From positions 73,292,684 through 73,356,683 of the forward strand of contig OX578139.1 of assembly GCA_951213105.1 (NCBI GenBank): a stretch of DNA of 64,000 bases. Reading direction: 5' to 3'. Origin of the DNA: Amaurobius ferox (Eukaryota; Arthropoda; Arachnida; Araneae; Amaurobiidae). The notes below the pieces were generated by a model. That model did not search any database, was not told where the DNA came from, and saw nothing but the letters and a program-made list of their open reading frames with translations. Position 1 is the first letter of the stretch; each line of letters begins with the position of its first letter. Shown piece after piece: positions 26,629 to 38,529 of this stretch. The position numbers and the translations under genes were made by a program.

Positions 26629-27911
26629 AACACTTTACAACAAAGTTGAAAAGTGTTTATGACTTTGTTCATTCTGTCTGTCTGTCTGTCTGTCCGTTAG
26701 AACGATAACTGCCGTAAAAATGACTTAATCTAAATTAAATTTTAGTATGTTGTTCAGACGGTCTGTAGGACCTATGGGAATATAAATTAATAATATCACC
26801 CAATTAGTTTTGGATTGAACCCGGGTTGAAAAATTGAAATACATTGAGCCCTATGGGACCTCATTATTCAAACATTTTTTAAGCGGATTTAAAATTCACA
26901 AATTGCTTCGAAAATTTTAGGTAATATTCAAATTGTTCCATAAAATATATAAAAAAAAATTCAGCGAAATATATTCAGTAGTTTTTTAAATAAAAATTAA
27001 AATAATAATTACACCTCTTATATGAAACGATCACGTGACCTTGATATGAAACGATCACATGACCCACTTCAAAATGATATATGGCATCCATCTTGTCTCA
27101 AAATCGTGATTTTTTTAAGTTCTTTTTAATTCATATTGAGTATTGTATCCGTCCTAAAACTACTTTATTTTTGCTTAAATTCTGTGCATCTACGTACTAA
27201 AACAACACAATGACAATATATTTGAGTTTAAATTCTCATTCAAATTTGATTATTTCTACAACTAAGCCTATTTTTCACCTATGTAAAATGTAAACAGCAA
27301 AATATGTAGAATGAGTTGTATTAGAATTACTGTATTTTTTAACACAAAATAATTCAGTCCATGGAGTCTGCATGGCTGATAGGAATGAAATATTAATTGA
27401 TTTTATAAACAGAAGGACGATTTTTTTCGATGAAGTCTTAAGCATAGAGTTTATGAATTGTAGCTCCATGGTCTTAATTTTTAAATAAAATAAATTATTA
27501 TAGTATTGTGATGAATGAAATGAATGAAATCCTGCTTTTATAGAGAGATCCAGGCGTGTTATTTTTTCTATGTCGTCATTTCAATTTATTTCAGTTGTTT
27601 TCGATGAAGTTTTCAAATATAATAAATTATCGTAGTATTATGATAGTTTTAAAAATATTACCGTGGAATGTATTGCATTTTAGAGATATGTAAACCAGGC
27701 AATTTATATTTCAATGCCGTCATTTGAATGAAGTTCATTTTTTTCAATGAAGTTTTAAGTTTTCAAATATAATAAATCAATGTAGTATTGTGATATGTTT
27801 TAAAATATTACCGAGGAATGCATTGAATTTTCGACTTTTTTAAATAAAATTGCATTGAAGTTGGAAAGTGTTTCATAATCAATGCTTTAAGCATGATTGA
27901 TCTTTCTTGTT
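26629..27911 (-). mobile_element. HR-C copy 3, full length, minus
   Basis: The left end is the 3' hairpin (AACACTTTACAACAAAGTTG then AAAAGTGTT), followed by (TCTG)n at about 26676-26695. The right end has GTTGGAAAGTGTT, the palindrome-like AATCAATGCTTTAAGCATG and ATTGATCTTTCTTGTTTTAT. Both ends match copy 2 in reverse, which defines the family at about 1.28 kb. Confidence 0.8.
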
Positions 27912-28456
27912 TTATATTTAGAGTTATATTTCATGCAGACGATTTTTTATATTATGTAATTCAATTTACATTAAGTTTCCAATTCCATCTGTAATCATAT
28001 CGACGAAGTTGCACCTCAAATACCAATCGTCTGCTGGTTATTATTTTGATCAAAGTATTGAAAGAAATTTCATTAAAAATTGGATTGATTTTTAGAATAA
28101 AATATCTGAAATAATTAAAAATAAGGCAACATGCAGGCGTTGAAAACTAAATATTATTTTATATACCGCAATTTCCATATTTCCAGAATTATAAAATGTG
28201 AGTCATCTTTTAAGAATTCATTTGAAATGGGTTTTGATATTCAGAACTTTTATTAAGTGTACATGCCGCATTGAGTGACTGCTGCCCAAACATGGAAACG
28301 ACTACATCATATTATTTACAACAAATGATGAACATTCAATGTTTACATATTTATTGTGTCAAAAAAATAAAATCACTTTCGTAAATTAAGAGAGTATTTC
28401 AGAATACGTATTTCAAAATATTAACACCCAGGAAATGTATTCCAGTGAGACATTTC
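27912..28456. other. AT-rich intergenic DNA
   Basis: No feature was recognised. Confidence 0.35.
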
Positions 28457-28470
28457 ACAGTTATTAAAGC

Positions 28471-28760
28471 AAGGGGCGCGGTAGCCCATTGGTTAGCGCG
28501 CTGGAGTTGCACTCGGTAGGCCCGGGTTCGATTCCAGCCACTGCCAAAACTGCCGCCGTGTTCATGCGGAGTACGATCACGTTAAACATGTGGGTCCGAA
28601 AGTCCTTCCGAGAGGTTGGTGGTAGGGGAAGGAGGGTACGGTCCCTGTGGATGCCTCCCCCACTGGGTTCCGGTCTAAATTGGGTGGCACTTCCCGACCG
28701 TCCAAACAGTTACCTTACACCTTTCTGGTAGGTCGGACGGTCTGGATTTCAACAACAACA
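28471..28760 (+). mobile_element. SINE-C, full length, best copy
   Basis: This is a tRNA-derived SINE of 290 bp. Box A is within GGTAGCCCATTGGTTAGCGC and box B is GGTTCGATTCC. The body continues through GGACGGTCTGGATTTC to a (CAA)n tail. A perfect 14-bp target duplication ACAGTTATTAAAGC flanks it (28457-28470 and 28761-28774), which fixes both ends. The 80-codon frame through it is not a gene. The good duplication suggests a fairly recent insertion. Confidence 0.93.
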
Positions 28761-28774
28761 ACAGTTATTAAAGC

Positions 28775-29339
28775 GATGCATTATAATCACAACAGCAACT
28801 TAAAATATATTCTGCAGATTTAATAATGAAAAATTTATTCTATTAAAAATGAGATTATTTATGGTGCATTTCGATTATTTATTTAAGGAAATTTTCACTC
28901 GCTTCTACCAATTTAATATTGCTTCTAGGCATTTTCCTTCAGTATTCCATTCTTAAATTCAAGATAATACTTTCGTAACATTATTTTCTCTGACAACTGA
29001 ACGCGTCGTCAAATAAGAGCTATTATGTAACAATATGGAAATAATTTATTGAATTTTGTGGAGGATTATTTGCTTGAAAATTGATTTAGTCTGCGGATTC
29101 TCACTTCAAATTTAAAGATTTCTTATGAATATTATATCAGTTTCTTCTGTAATCGGTTTAAGTTGATACTTTTAAAAATGAATTTTGTGGGCGCATATTT
29201 CCAAGAAGTTATGTCTTTCGTTTGCATAAAATTATAGCACAACCAAAATGTGCCTGAAATTTAACCACATTATTTCGATAACTTAATTTATCGAAAGGGC
29301 GTTAAATATTTAAGACATAATTGATAACTTTAAGACGTT
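28775..29339. other. AT-rich intergenic DNA
   Basis: No feature was recognised. Confidence 0.35.
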
Positions 29340-29351
29340 AATATTTAAGAC

Positions 29352-29637
29352 ATTGTTGTCGTTACTAATGGCCTCCTGCTTCGGCGACGCCGATTCAGGA
29401 CCAGTGACGCAGAAAAAAATGAAGAAATTACACAAGACGAGAGAACAAAGTTTATTACAATAAAGCATCACTGACGAAGGTCGGAGGGGGGGGGGGTGCA
29501 GCTTCACAGTTTGACGAGGACCCGGAAGGCGGAAACCTGACTTTATCCTCAAGAAACATCCATGTCTTACTCGGGATTCAAACCTGAGCCCACTAGACAG
29601 CAGCCGAAGACGTTTTCCACTTCACCGCCTTGACGGC
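29352..29637 (-). mobile_element. tRNA-derived SINE, third family
   Basis: On the minus strand it opens GCCGTCAAGGCGGTGAAGTG, a Ser/Leu-type tRNA-like head, with box B GGTTTGAATCCC. The body is unlike SINE-C and contains a C-run. The tail is ACGACAACAATG. Imperfect flanking repeats with the core ATTTAAGAC lie at 29343-29351 and 29641-29648. It is GC-rich against AT-rich flanks. Confidence 0.7.
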
Positions 29638-29649
29638 AAATTTAAGACG

Positions 29650-31340
29650 TAAAATATAATATAAAATTGTAACTTTTAGTAAATCAATACCCACTACATC
29701 TAATTATTTCCTTTATGAAAACCAACTTCAAAGTCAAGCTCAAATTGAAGAAATCCATTACTACCTCACTCTCATTACCTTCTCAATATATGGAAGAATA
29801 TTCCTTCAAAAAGTTACCACTTTCTGAACACAGCTTATTTTATTTTTTGCATTAAATTTAGGATTTATTTCTTAAACCCAATTTTCTACCAGTTACTAAT
29901 TTTCTACCAGTTTCTACATTTATGAGTCATTATACAACAATTTCTGCAAATTTTGTTACATTTACTTTTTGATGCTTCAACATATTTTTGAACTTGATGT
30001 TGCCTCTTTTGACTATATCACCATTTCTTTTGCCAACTCATTGATTCTCTGGAGCATAGGCAGATTGCAAGCCTTCGCTAGTCCATTCATGCAAATGTTA
30101 AATTTCATAATTTTACTGTTTTTGTTCTTCTGCGTGAACGTATTATTTATTCTATAGCTTTAATCTAATTTTGTGTTTTGTAATCTATATTCATTTATAT
30201 TTGATATTATCTTTAAAATTTCTTATCTGGGTCTGGTAATCTGAATAATTTCTGTAAAAATAATTACAGTGTGCAGACAGAAGTGCAGCACCTTTTAGTA
30301 TATCCGAGTCAAAGATCGCCCTTGAGAACGTCCAAAGTCACGGAAATACTCTTTATGTGTTTTTCACTTCTCATTTTCTCACTTTCACCTTTAAGTGTGA
30401 TTTTGTCTTAAATTTCTACATTTTATATGGGTGATGATAGAGACTTGACTCCTCTAATTACTCTTTCTACTAGTTGTTTTCCTACTTTTTTGCAATTTAT
30501 ATTGTCAATTCACGCTGTGCGTTCTACCAGGTGAAGGGGCTTTTAACATGTATTTTGTTGATCACAAACTTTTTCTATTTCACATCACTGAGTTACACCT
30601 CCTTATTGTATCATGTTATTTTGGTCTAACATGACATGACTTTCAAATATGTCATCATTGAAATTTGGAGTTGATCAATCAGCAATTTAACTGTAAAATT
30701 AAAAAACTACCGTAAAGTAGATGTCTGACTGTCTGTGCAGTTGTAGCGCGAATCGAATTAGTTGTTTCGTTATTTTATATTTTCACCCGATTGTTCCGCA
30801 ATTAGAAGATGTGGTACATAGTTATATTCTTACAGTCCGAGTTCGTTGATGAATGTCGTGATCGAAATACTATCGTGTGTGCTGCGCTTTGACCACCTTT
30901 ACTACTCATGTTCATATTGTGAGGACTATAACTTCTCTGAAACTTAACCGGGTTTTTTTTCCTCTTTAATTTTGACATATGGTGTAAATTATTGTTTTAC
31001 GGTCTTAATTCGTCCCCGAACTTGATCAGATGAATATTCAACATGCTACACCTCTTTTACTCTGTGTTCAACGATATAACTTTAATAAATAAGCGGCTTT
31101 TCTTTTCAATTTGGATATGTGGTGAAGCCTCAGGCGAGAACATAAAATATTCAACTAACGAAAGAAAACTAAGTGCTGCAATTTTCGGCTGAACCAATTA
31201 ATTTTGCGGCTAAACATCATACATTAAGAAAAACGACGCAGTTTAATTTTTTTTAGCGTGTTAGTTTCCTGTCTTTTATAAACTTAATTATACTGATTTC
31301 CGAAAGTTGAGCATGCAGAAAGTAATCCAACACAATTTAA
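29650..31340. other. AT-rich intergenic DNA
   Basis: Only short, motif-free frames. No repeat that I recognise. Confidence 0.35.
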
Positions 31341-31344
31341 GACG

Positions 31345-31740
31345 TTCACGCCTTTATTGACTCCCAATGCCTCATGAATGTATTCAATTGAGTAATATGC
31401 TCATGAGTATAATAATAAAATATAGAAAAAACAGATTTAGACACACTACTGACAGATATTGTCTTACCAAGTGCAGCTGCAACCATAGATGTAACAATTG
31501 TAGAGGTCGCTCGTCGATTCCGCTTGGCTACTATAGCAATATACCGATCATCAGAGGGGATGGTAACACTTGGACGGCCGGACACAGGTCTCAAGACAGC
31601 TATTTGACTTGTTTGGAATTGTTTCCATAATCAAGAAATTACCGAATGATCAACGCCAAAGAAAATAGGGACCTATTTGATAGACTGTTCTGCTTCAATG
31701 CGTCCGACAGCAAGCCAGCGCTCGCTATCAGTCATTCGTC
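31345..31740 (-). pseudogene. Tc1 transposase N-terminal remnant
   Basis: The minus-strand frame 31346-31594 reads RPVSGRPSVTIPSDDRYIAI then VAKRNRRATSTIVTSM. The GRP...DDRYI..A.RNRRAT pattern is the second DNA-binding half of Tc1 transposases. Upstream, in another frame, RRMTDSERWLAVGRIEAEQS gives the first helix-turn-helix. There are stops at two places, and the catalytic part is absent. Confidence 0.75.
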
Positions 31741-32555
31741 TTCTTTAAACCATAGAAACACGAATATCATCAAAACTAATCCTACAAAAGTTATAAACAC
31801 TTCCTATCAGCATTTAAATGCACCTCCTCAAATCCAACCTTCTCCTAGGGTTATTAGATTTTGGGTTACCTCCTAAGGTTACCAGAAATGAAAAAATGGA
31901 GTGCTCGGCATTCCGTACCTAGATCCAAAGTTTGTCGAAGCTTAACCTTGAGTTAAAGCTTGTTAGGTGCTGTTCTATACTGATAACATTTATGATTTGG
32001 AGAAACACAAAATACGTTAACATAGAAACTACAAAAGCAAATACTAAACGCCTACTTGATGTACACAATTTTAGTAGTTCACTTGTTTACTTTATTATTT
32101 TCATTAACAGTTGTAGGATGGGCACATTAACATATGAACATTAATTATGTTAAATTTAGCTCGATGAAAATTTTAAACCATGGTCAGCTCTTCTGATGAC
32201 TTAAATAAGCTGTAATATTTTTTTTTACATTTTTAAATAAAAGTAACTTAAGCACACCTTCTCATGAGGTGCTAACATTTTTGTAAAATTATATGAATAA
32301 CTCATATTTTTAAATATTTTCTTGTATAGGAATGACATGTTTATTTAATGTGAAAATGTTGGTGTTAAAACGGTGAGTTTACAGAAATGCTGCTCCGAAA
32401 AATGCTGATACGAGGTGCAATCCTGGATGATTGAATTATATTTAACCGTCTTCTGTAACTCGCCGATTTGGTTTCGAATTTTCCTTCCGGTTACGTTGAT
32501 CATTTAATTTTGGATATTCTTTCCTGGGAAATAATTCTGAATTTATTTTTTCCAA
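31741..32555. other. AT-rich intergenic DNA
   Basis: Nothing was recognised. Confidence 0.3.
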
Positions 32556-32559
32556 TGAA

Positions 32560-33420
32560 TTTGGTGAGTTTTGTCATAATGGAGTCGGACAAGGCCCGCA
32601 GCTCCACTAGCTTCTGAAAATTTCCCATTTCCGTTAGCATATAGTACGTTGCTAAACCCTTGAAATGTTAGGCATATTTGTCCCAGCAAAGCAACTATAT
32701 CTATTAATCGCTCCATTACATCTTTCTAATGCTTTTGTTCGGAATTTAGACGTCGCTGTTCTATCGTAGATGGAAATTTCGACGGACTGGGGGTAACAGT
32801 AGAGACCCATTTTGTTTAGGCAATGTATCTGGGAAAAGGTCTAAATATTTGGATGCTGATGTAGATGGCTCTACATTTTCAGAGGAACCGTAAGTGTTAC
32901 AAGATCAATTGGCCTTATAGGATTAATAGGTCTTACAGGATCAAATATCTTCAGAGCACTAGCTGAAATCGAAGACATATCATATATCATAGTCTCTAAT
33001 TTTGCAGTCAACTATTGTTTTCAACCATTGTTGTTTTCAACCATTTCCCGCGACAGCATTGGTATGAGTTAACAAGACGTAGAAGGCATAAACGAAAGTT
33101 TTGATTTTTCCTGAATTGATATGACAATATCATCGTGGGAAAACGTAGACGGCGATTTCGCAGAATGGGAGTTGTAAAAGAGAAAAAAGAAAAGAGAAAA
33201 CCTTGTTCAGGCCATATTCCTGAGACAAGTTCTGAATAACTGGATGCCGAAGTAGAAGGCTCTACATTTTCGGGAGAACCATCAACTATTGGTCTTTTTT
33301 TCAATTTAAATATTTATTCAAGGCTTCCATTACCTTCTTCTGTTCCCGTTTACCTTTTATATACTGCAAGTCAGAAAGTTCTCCTCTCCGACATTTTTAA
33401 GGATTTAGGTGGTTAGTTAA
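32560..33420 (-). pseudogene. Decayed protein-coding remnant with a duplicated block
   Basis: On the minus strand two segments about 390 bp apart encode nearly the same peptide start: GSPENVEPSTSASSYSELVS (about 33225-33285) and GSSENVEPSTSASKYLDLFP (about 32830-32890). Both have a Pro/Gln-containing stretch after them. Downstream of the second, a frame reads MLTEMGNFQKLVELRALSDS then IMTKLTKFIGKN before a stop. Upstream of the first, LSDLQYIKGKREQKKVMEAL is seen with breaks. Frameshifts and stops separate all pieces. A Ser-rich linker plus a helical C-terminus would fit a MADF/BESS- or Myb-type transposon-associated DNA-binding protein, but I cannot assign the family. Confidence 0.45.
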
Positions 33421-34915
33421 CAGAGACAAGATTAAAAAAATGATAGTCTTATGTCAGTGTACAGGAGGCAGTAATATTACTTCATAATTTGCTCTCAATA
33501 GTTTACGCATATAAAAAACACCATCTTAAACGTACCTGCGCGCAGACGATAACAATTTCAGAACAAAAAATAACGTATTCGTTCCACCTTCCTGAAGAAA
33601 GAGCCCTCTGGCTGTAAAGACAATTTAAATTTCAATTGGCCGAAGACTCATGATGTTTCATTTCAGGTAAATAGAACTTCGTAAAACATTTTCGAATCTT
33701 CTGGAATAAAAATGGCTTAAATGGACTATACTTGAAAAGTATGCTTTATACTTTGAACTATGTATACGTGACGGACGCCGAAACGCTTAACGTATATAAA
33801 GTAGAAGGTACTTGATACAATCGCCCGCCAAAAGCATAACGCACCATAACAATTGTTAAACGAGTTTTTAAATTAAAATTGCTATAAGATTGTAACTACA
33901 AAACGAATAAAAATAGTAAATAACATAGATTTAAAATGACATTTTCTGATTTTAACATATAATGGGAATTGGAATACAAATTTTGTATTCGCAAGTTATC
34001 TTGGTTTTCGCGAGAAATCCCGACAAATTTATGTTACAAAGGTTTATGCTGAAGTTTGAGATTTTTTTTACTTCCAGTTCAACTGTAAAATTTTAAAACT
34101 ATTATATATTGAAACAAAATTTATAAAGACTTATATTTTCAGTATATTGCACTTAAAATATATATCCGGCATAATAAAAAAATATTTGAAAATAATATAA
34201 TAAATAATAAAATTTATTTTGGCCTCTTATTTTTATCCACAGATTTGGCTAATGAACGTACGAGTTTATTTATTTTTTCTACAGTTAAAACCTCAACTCT
34301 TTTAATAGCGGAAGTTATACGGTAATATAGTTAAATAATATAAGTAAATAAAAAACTGCCTTAACTGTGCTTTATGAAACCCACTTTTTTAGGGCCTAAA
34401 TTCTGCCGTCTTTTTCCGGTCACACCAACTGCACCGGCGCTAAAGCCGACCCTGCATATACATATTTTGCCTCATTAAAGATTGTATGACCAAATAACTC
34501 AATAAGACTAAATAACTCAAGAAGTATTTTCTTGTAAAATTTGTAGAACTTCATTAATAATGCATGATTTACTGCTCATTAATTTACTTTTGAAGGGCAA
34601 TGCCTACAATGCTGCAGCAACTGTATCTAATCCTGGTGCAAAGTAATTTCGTCTGCGCCTTGTTTTCCTTTTTATTGATACTACGCCTCCATATCGATAC
34701 AACAATTGGTGTCTATACCTTCTGCGGCGCTATGTGCATTATCCAAGCACATAATTGTAAATTTGATTTTGAACTTTACTTTTGCATAAGAGCTCATCAG
34801 ATAACAGTTAGTGCTGCCCTGTCTTCAATAAGAAATTAAACAACTTGAAAATCCTGACAATTATTCCTAACTATAGAAAATAAACTTTTTTAGAAAGTAT
34901 TAACCAAGATTTAAT
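33421..34915. other. AT-rich intergenic DNA
   Basis: No gene or repeat was recognised. A 79-codon frame at 34600 has no motif. Confidence 0.3.
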
Positions 34916-34917
34916 TG

Positions 34918-35010
34918 TTCCGACGTGGTTGTCGAGTGGTCAAGGCGAGCGTTTCCACAGCAATCGCTCGACCGCCGCGTTGTGGGTTCGAGTCCCACGT
35001 AAGGCATGGA
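34918..35010 (+). mobile_element. tRNA-Ser/Leu-like SINE head
   Basis: GACGTGGTTGTCGAGTGGTC and AAGGCGAGCG look like a class II (Ser/Leu) tRNA 5' half. GTGGGTTCGAGTCCCACG is a paired T-arm with a good box B. The anticodon stem-loop is wrong (a GAGCG/CGCTC stem closes about 13 nt), so it is a SINE head or pseudogene and not a working tRNA. Confidence 0.55.
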
Positions 35011-35099
35011 TGAAATAATATGCTATGAAAGAATTTTTATACTAATAATAATAATATACTATGAAATAATTTTGAAACCTGTGAACCATTAAGCCGTAA

Positions 35100-35265
35100 A
35101 AAATCTAATGTGGGCTTCCCTGTAATACAATTTTATGCCTTTCACAGTGAAATAATGATGTATTAGATCCGCGGCATAATGTTATTTTACTATGACATTT
35201 CACGTGTTTTCTTAGGATGACATTTACATGCATTTGACGCTATTTCGGATAACAACATCAAAATA
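35100..35265 (+). mobile_element. Diverged HR 5' fragments
   Basis: AAAAAATCTAATGTGGGCTTCCC resembles an HR 5' end. TTCACAGTGAAATAATG follows as in HR-A. It lies directly in front of HR-A copy 3. Confidence 0.4.
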
Positions 35266-36622
35266 TCTGATGTGCGCAGCACATGCCTTTCCTTGTATAA
35301 TTCAATGAATTTAATTCTTCCAGACTGGAAAAATTATGTATAAAATCCACGGTACTGTGTTTTTAACGTTGAATTCTACATTTGGCTCTTTTTCGGATGA
35401 CACATGTAAAACTATTTCGGAGTAACAAACTCAACTTATCTTTTACGTAACTCTAAATCAATAATTATCAATATTGATAGCAACCTCAATAAGCATATAT
35501 TGAAGTATTTTAATAAGTAATTCATCATTATGCATCATTTTTGCAATTTGTACGATATTTTCGTTCATCTGAAGTGACATATCGCCAAGTTGAAGATAAT
35601 TTGATAGATTTTTCGTTAAGTTCGTCAAATGTATCGCTAAGTTTTACGGACAAACGGAGAGCAGAGCATTTCTTATATACAAATAGTTATGCCCGTCATG
35701 TTAAAGACCCAGACCGTCCGACTCATCCCAAGGACTCGAGCAACCGTTTGGACGGTCGGGAAAGGTATGCCCGTCATGTGACGGAATTCAAAATTCTGAA
35801 ACCATTACCTCCGATTTGGAATCATTTTTATCAATTTGGCGACAATGTTATCAATTTGGCGACATTTTCGTCACTTTGGAGACAATTTCGTGGATATGGT
35901 AACATTTAAAAAATGCTTCTTAGTTCGCAATAATTCGTCAAATTTGTCGCCAAAATTTCGCCAATCGTTATAGACGGAAAAACTGTTACTCTTATAGTCG
36001 ATAAATAGCTATTGGCGTACAAATACAAAACTATTGCCCAAAGTACCTTTTCTCGGGAATAGAACGAGCTAGATCCACGAGAATGATGTTAACAAATTTA
36101 TCGCTTAACATTACATATGAAAAGTGCACATATTTCAAAATAGTTAATATTGTTTTTTTCTTATTCTATGATTTTTTAATAAGTTTATTTGTAAAATGTG
36201 CAATATCTCGAGAACGGTTCATGCAAGTGTTCTAAAGTTTGCGTCAATCATTTTAGAATGAAAATTTACATAAGAAATAATTTGTTACGTAACTTTAGTG
36301 AAAGTTTTGATTTTTTGATGATTTTTTTCAAAATTTCATTCGAAAATTTGGGGGTCTTTCGACATTCGATCGCGTTCACAAACAATAGGTTTCCAGTCTT
36401 GTTGTATTGTAATTTTTGAACCAAATTTGGTCCGAATCTCTTCATTCGTTAATGAAATATCGTCTCCACAGGCTCACGGACACACACATACATCACCTCA
36501 AAAACGTTTGATTCGTGTTCATGGATGCTTGAAACGTGTTCACCCATGAAAAATTTATATCCGAATTTTTGGCCCCATCAGAATACTTCCCTTATACGTT
36601 ATACTATGCATATAAGGAAAGT
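35266..36622 (+). mobile_element. HR-A copy 3, old, with SINE stub
   Basis: TCTGATGTGCGCAGCACATG at the start and ACTTCCCTTATACG / TATAAGGAAAGT at the end give the HR-A frame. Length is 1357 bp, more than the ~0.95 kb of other copies. Part of the excess is a SINE insertion at 35702-35765 and part is extra 21-bp GGCGACA-type units (about 35830-35905). The CA tract is nearly lost. It appears the oldest of the copies. Confidence 0.7.
35702..35765 (-). mobile_element. SINE-C 3' stub in HR-A
   Basis: It holds the last ~60 bases of SINE-C in reverse (AGACCCAGACCGTCCGAC ... ACCGTTTGGACGGTCGGGAA). A perfect 14-bp duplication TATGCCCGTCATGT flanks it at 35688-35701 and 35766-35779. It is a 5'-truncated retrotransposition product. 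Confidence 0.85.
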
Positions 36623-36913
36623 AAATCTGTCTCAAAGTTCCCAATCAACTTATATTTTGCACAAGTCTAAATTGACAAATCAATGTTGATACCATTCGCA
36701 ATAAGCAGTAAAGTTCATATATTAAAATATTGGTATAATTCCCATCCAATTTGCGTTATTTTGACATATTTAGTACCATTTTTGCAATTTTGATGATATT
36801 TTCGTCAATTTGGACCAAAAATCACCAAGTTGCTGATATTCCGCTGAATGATTCACCAAATTTACCTCCAAGCGTTACAAACAAATGGAGAGAAAATCTT
36901 TTATTATATAAAA

Positions 36914-37332
36914 ACTAGTAGTATACCCGTTCTTCGTATGGAGTATATAATTTTTAAAAAAATTTAAAATTCACAATCATGTGCAAGTTTATATAGCATA
37001 CTAAAGGACATTGTTAATCAAAATATTCTATTAAAATATTTAATTTAATGTTCCTAAAAGAAGCTATGTTATCGCTATACAAAATTATCTTCATGGGCAT
37101 ATCTGAAAAATAAAACTTCCTGGTAGCGTTAGTAAACACATTTACAAGAAATATAAAATTGAATCAATATATGCAAAATAAAAGTGCTAAAATTATATGG
37201 TACCCGTACTACTTATATTCATAAAAATTAGAAGATATACTGTGTATAAGAAGATTACACGTAATACAACATATTAGTTTCTAAAATCTTTTCCAAAATA
37301 AAAGAGATGACATAATAAATGAATGCCATGTT
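36914..37332 (+). mobile_element. Family D, 5' part
   Basis: ACTAGTAGTATACCCGTTCT followed by TCGTATGGAGTATATAA matches the heads at 11425 and 13383, and collinearity continues for about 400 bp. It is cut off by HR-B. Confidence 0.65.
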
Positions 37333-37760
37333 GCAAAAAATGTCAGGTTATTTCCGAATCGTATTAAAATACAATCAACACTCACACTGAACTAACAAAT
37401 TTTATGAAATTTAGTCAATATGTTTGAGTTAGAGTGGATAAATTCCTTGCAGAGACAGACACACAGATACACACACTGACAGACAAAAACACATAGAGAC
37501 AGACAGCCACACAGACAGACAGATGCACACACAGATAGATATACACACATACATATATACACACAGACACACACACACAGAGACAGACAAACACATATAC
37601 ACAGATAGACAGACACACATAACACACAGACGTCTCATAAAAAACAGTTTTCGAGATTTAGTGTGTTCAAATCGTGTTGCTTTGTCGATAACTTGACTTC
37701 CGATTTTGGACCCCATTCCTATATTTTCCCTATACATTGCCATGTATTGTATGGATAATA
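37333..37760 (+). mobile_element. HR-B copy 2, 3' part (unit 1 of tandem)
   Basis: It begins inside the ~130-bp module (TTATTTCCGAATCGTATTAA), continues AGTTAGAGTGGATAAATTCC, then a long mixed CAGA/CACA tract (about 37454-37630). The 3' hairpin has a good left arm (TTTTCCCTATACATTGCC) and a mutated right arm. The minus-strand VCVCVSV frames over the tract are not genes. Confidence 0.7.
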
Positions 37761-37765
37761 AAAAA

Positions 37766-38524
37766 TCTGATGTGAGCAGCACATGACTTTCCCTGCAGAC
37801 TTATATCCACGTTCGCTTTATTTTAATTAAATTTAATTCACTTTTAATTGAATTTTAGTTCTCGTTTGGTAACAGGACTTATTTTCAAAGGTGGTGTACA
37901 AAAAATACGAAAAAACTAAAATATCTCGAGAACGGCTAGTCCTAGTGTAATGGGGTTGGTCTTATTCTTTTCTTCGATAAAAATTACGTATAAAACAAGA
38001 ATTTAATGGATATATTTCAGCATACCTAGTTTTTTGTTTTAGATTTTGTCGATTTTTGCGAGCCATTTTGCAAAAAAAGGCAGGTTATTTTTTTCCGAAT
38101 CTTACCAAAATCTAATCAGCACCAGGATGACTTACAAGCGACTTATCTACCAAATTTTGTAAAATTCGATTTATTAGATTTTCAGCTAGAGTGGATACAA
38201 GCTTTTGCGGGCCATTTCACAAAAAAAGGCGGGTTCTTTTATCCCGAATCGTACCCAAAACTAATCAGCGCCAGATTCGCCCACAAATGACTTACCAAAT
38301 TATATGAAATTCGGTCAATTAGTTTTTTAGTTAGAGTGGATGCAATATCTGCACAGACAGACAAACACACAGACACACAGACATACACACAGACGTCACG
38401 CTAAAAATAGTTTTTTCGTATTCTACAGGTCTCGAAGCGTGTAGATCCGTCGAAAACTCGAGTTGCGATTTTCGACATGATTCCAATACTTTCCCTATAC
38501 ATTACCATGTATTGCAGGGGAAGT
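37766..38524 (+). mobile_element. HR-B copy 3 (unit 2 of tandem)
   Basis: This is a complete unit of 759 bp: TCTGATGTGAGCAGCACATG, ACTTTCCCTGCA, TATCTCGAGAACGG, two ~130-bp modules, a CAGA/CACA tract, and a hairpin ending GCAGGGGAAGT. It starts about five bases after unit 1. Confidence 0.85.
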
Positions 38525-38529
38525 AAAAT

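Noticed and set aside
34918..35010. Possible functional tRNA-Ser
   Set aside because: Good T-arm and box B, but the anticodon stem would close a 13-nt loop.
37392..37782. Overlapping minus frames rich in Cys/Val/Leu that look like a Cys-rich peptide
   Set aside because: Three overlapping frames are open because of the CACA/CAGA tract of HR-B; no signal peptide or spaced cysteine pattern beyond the repeat.
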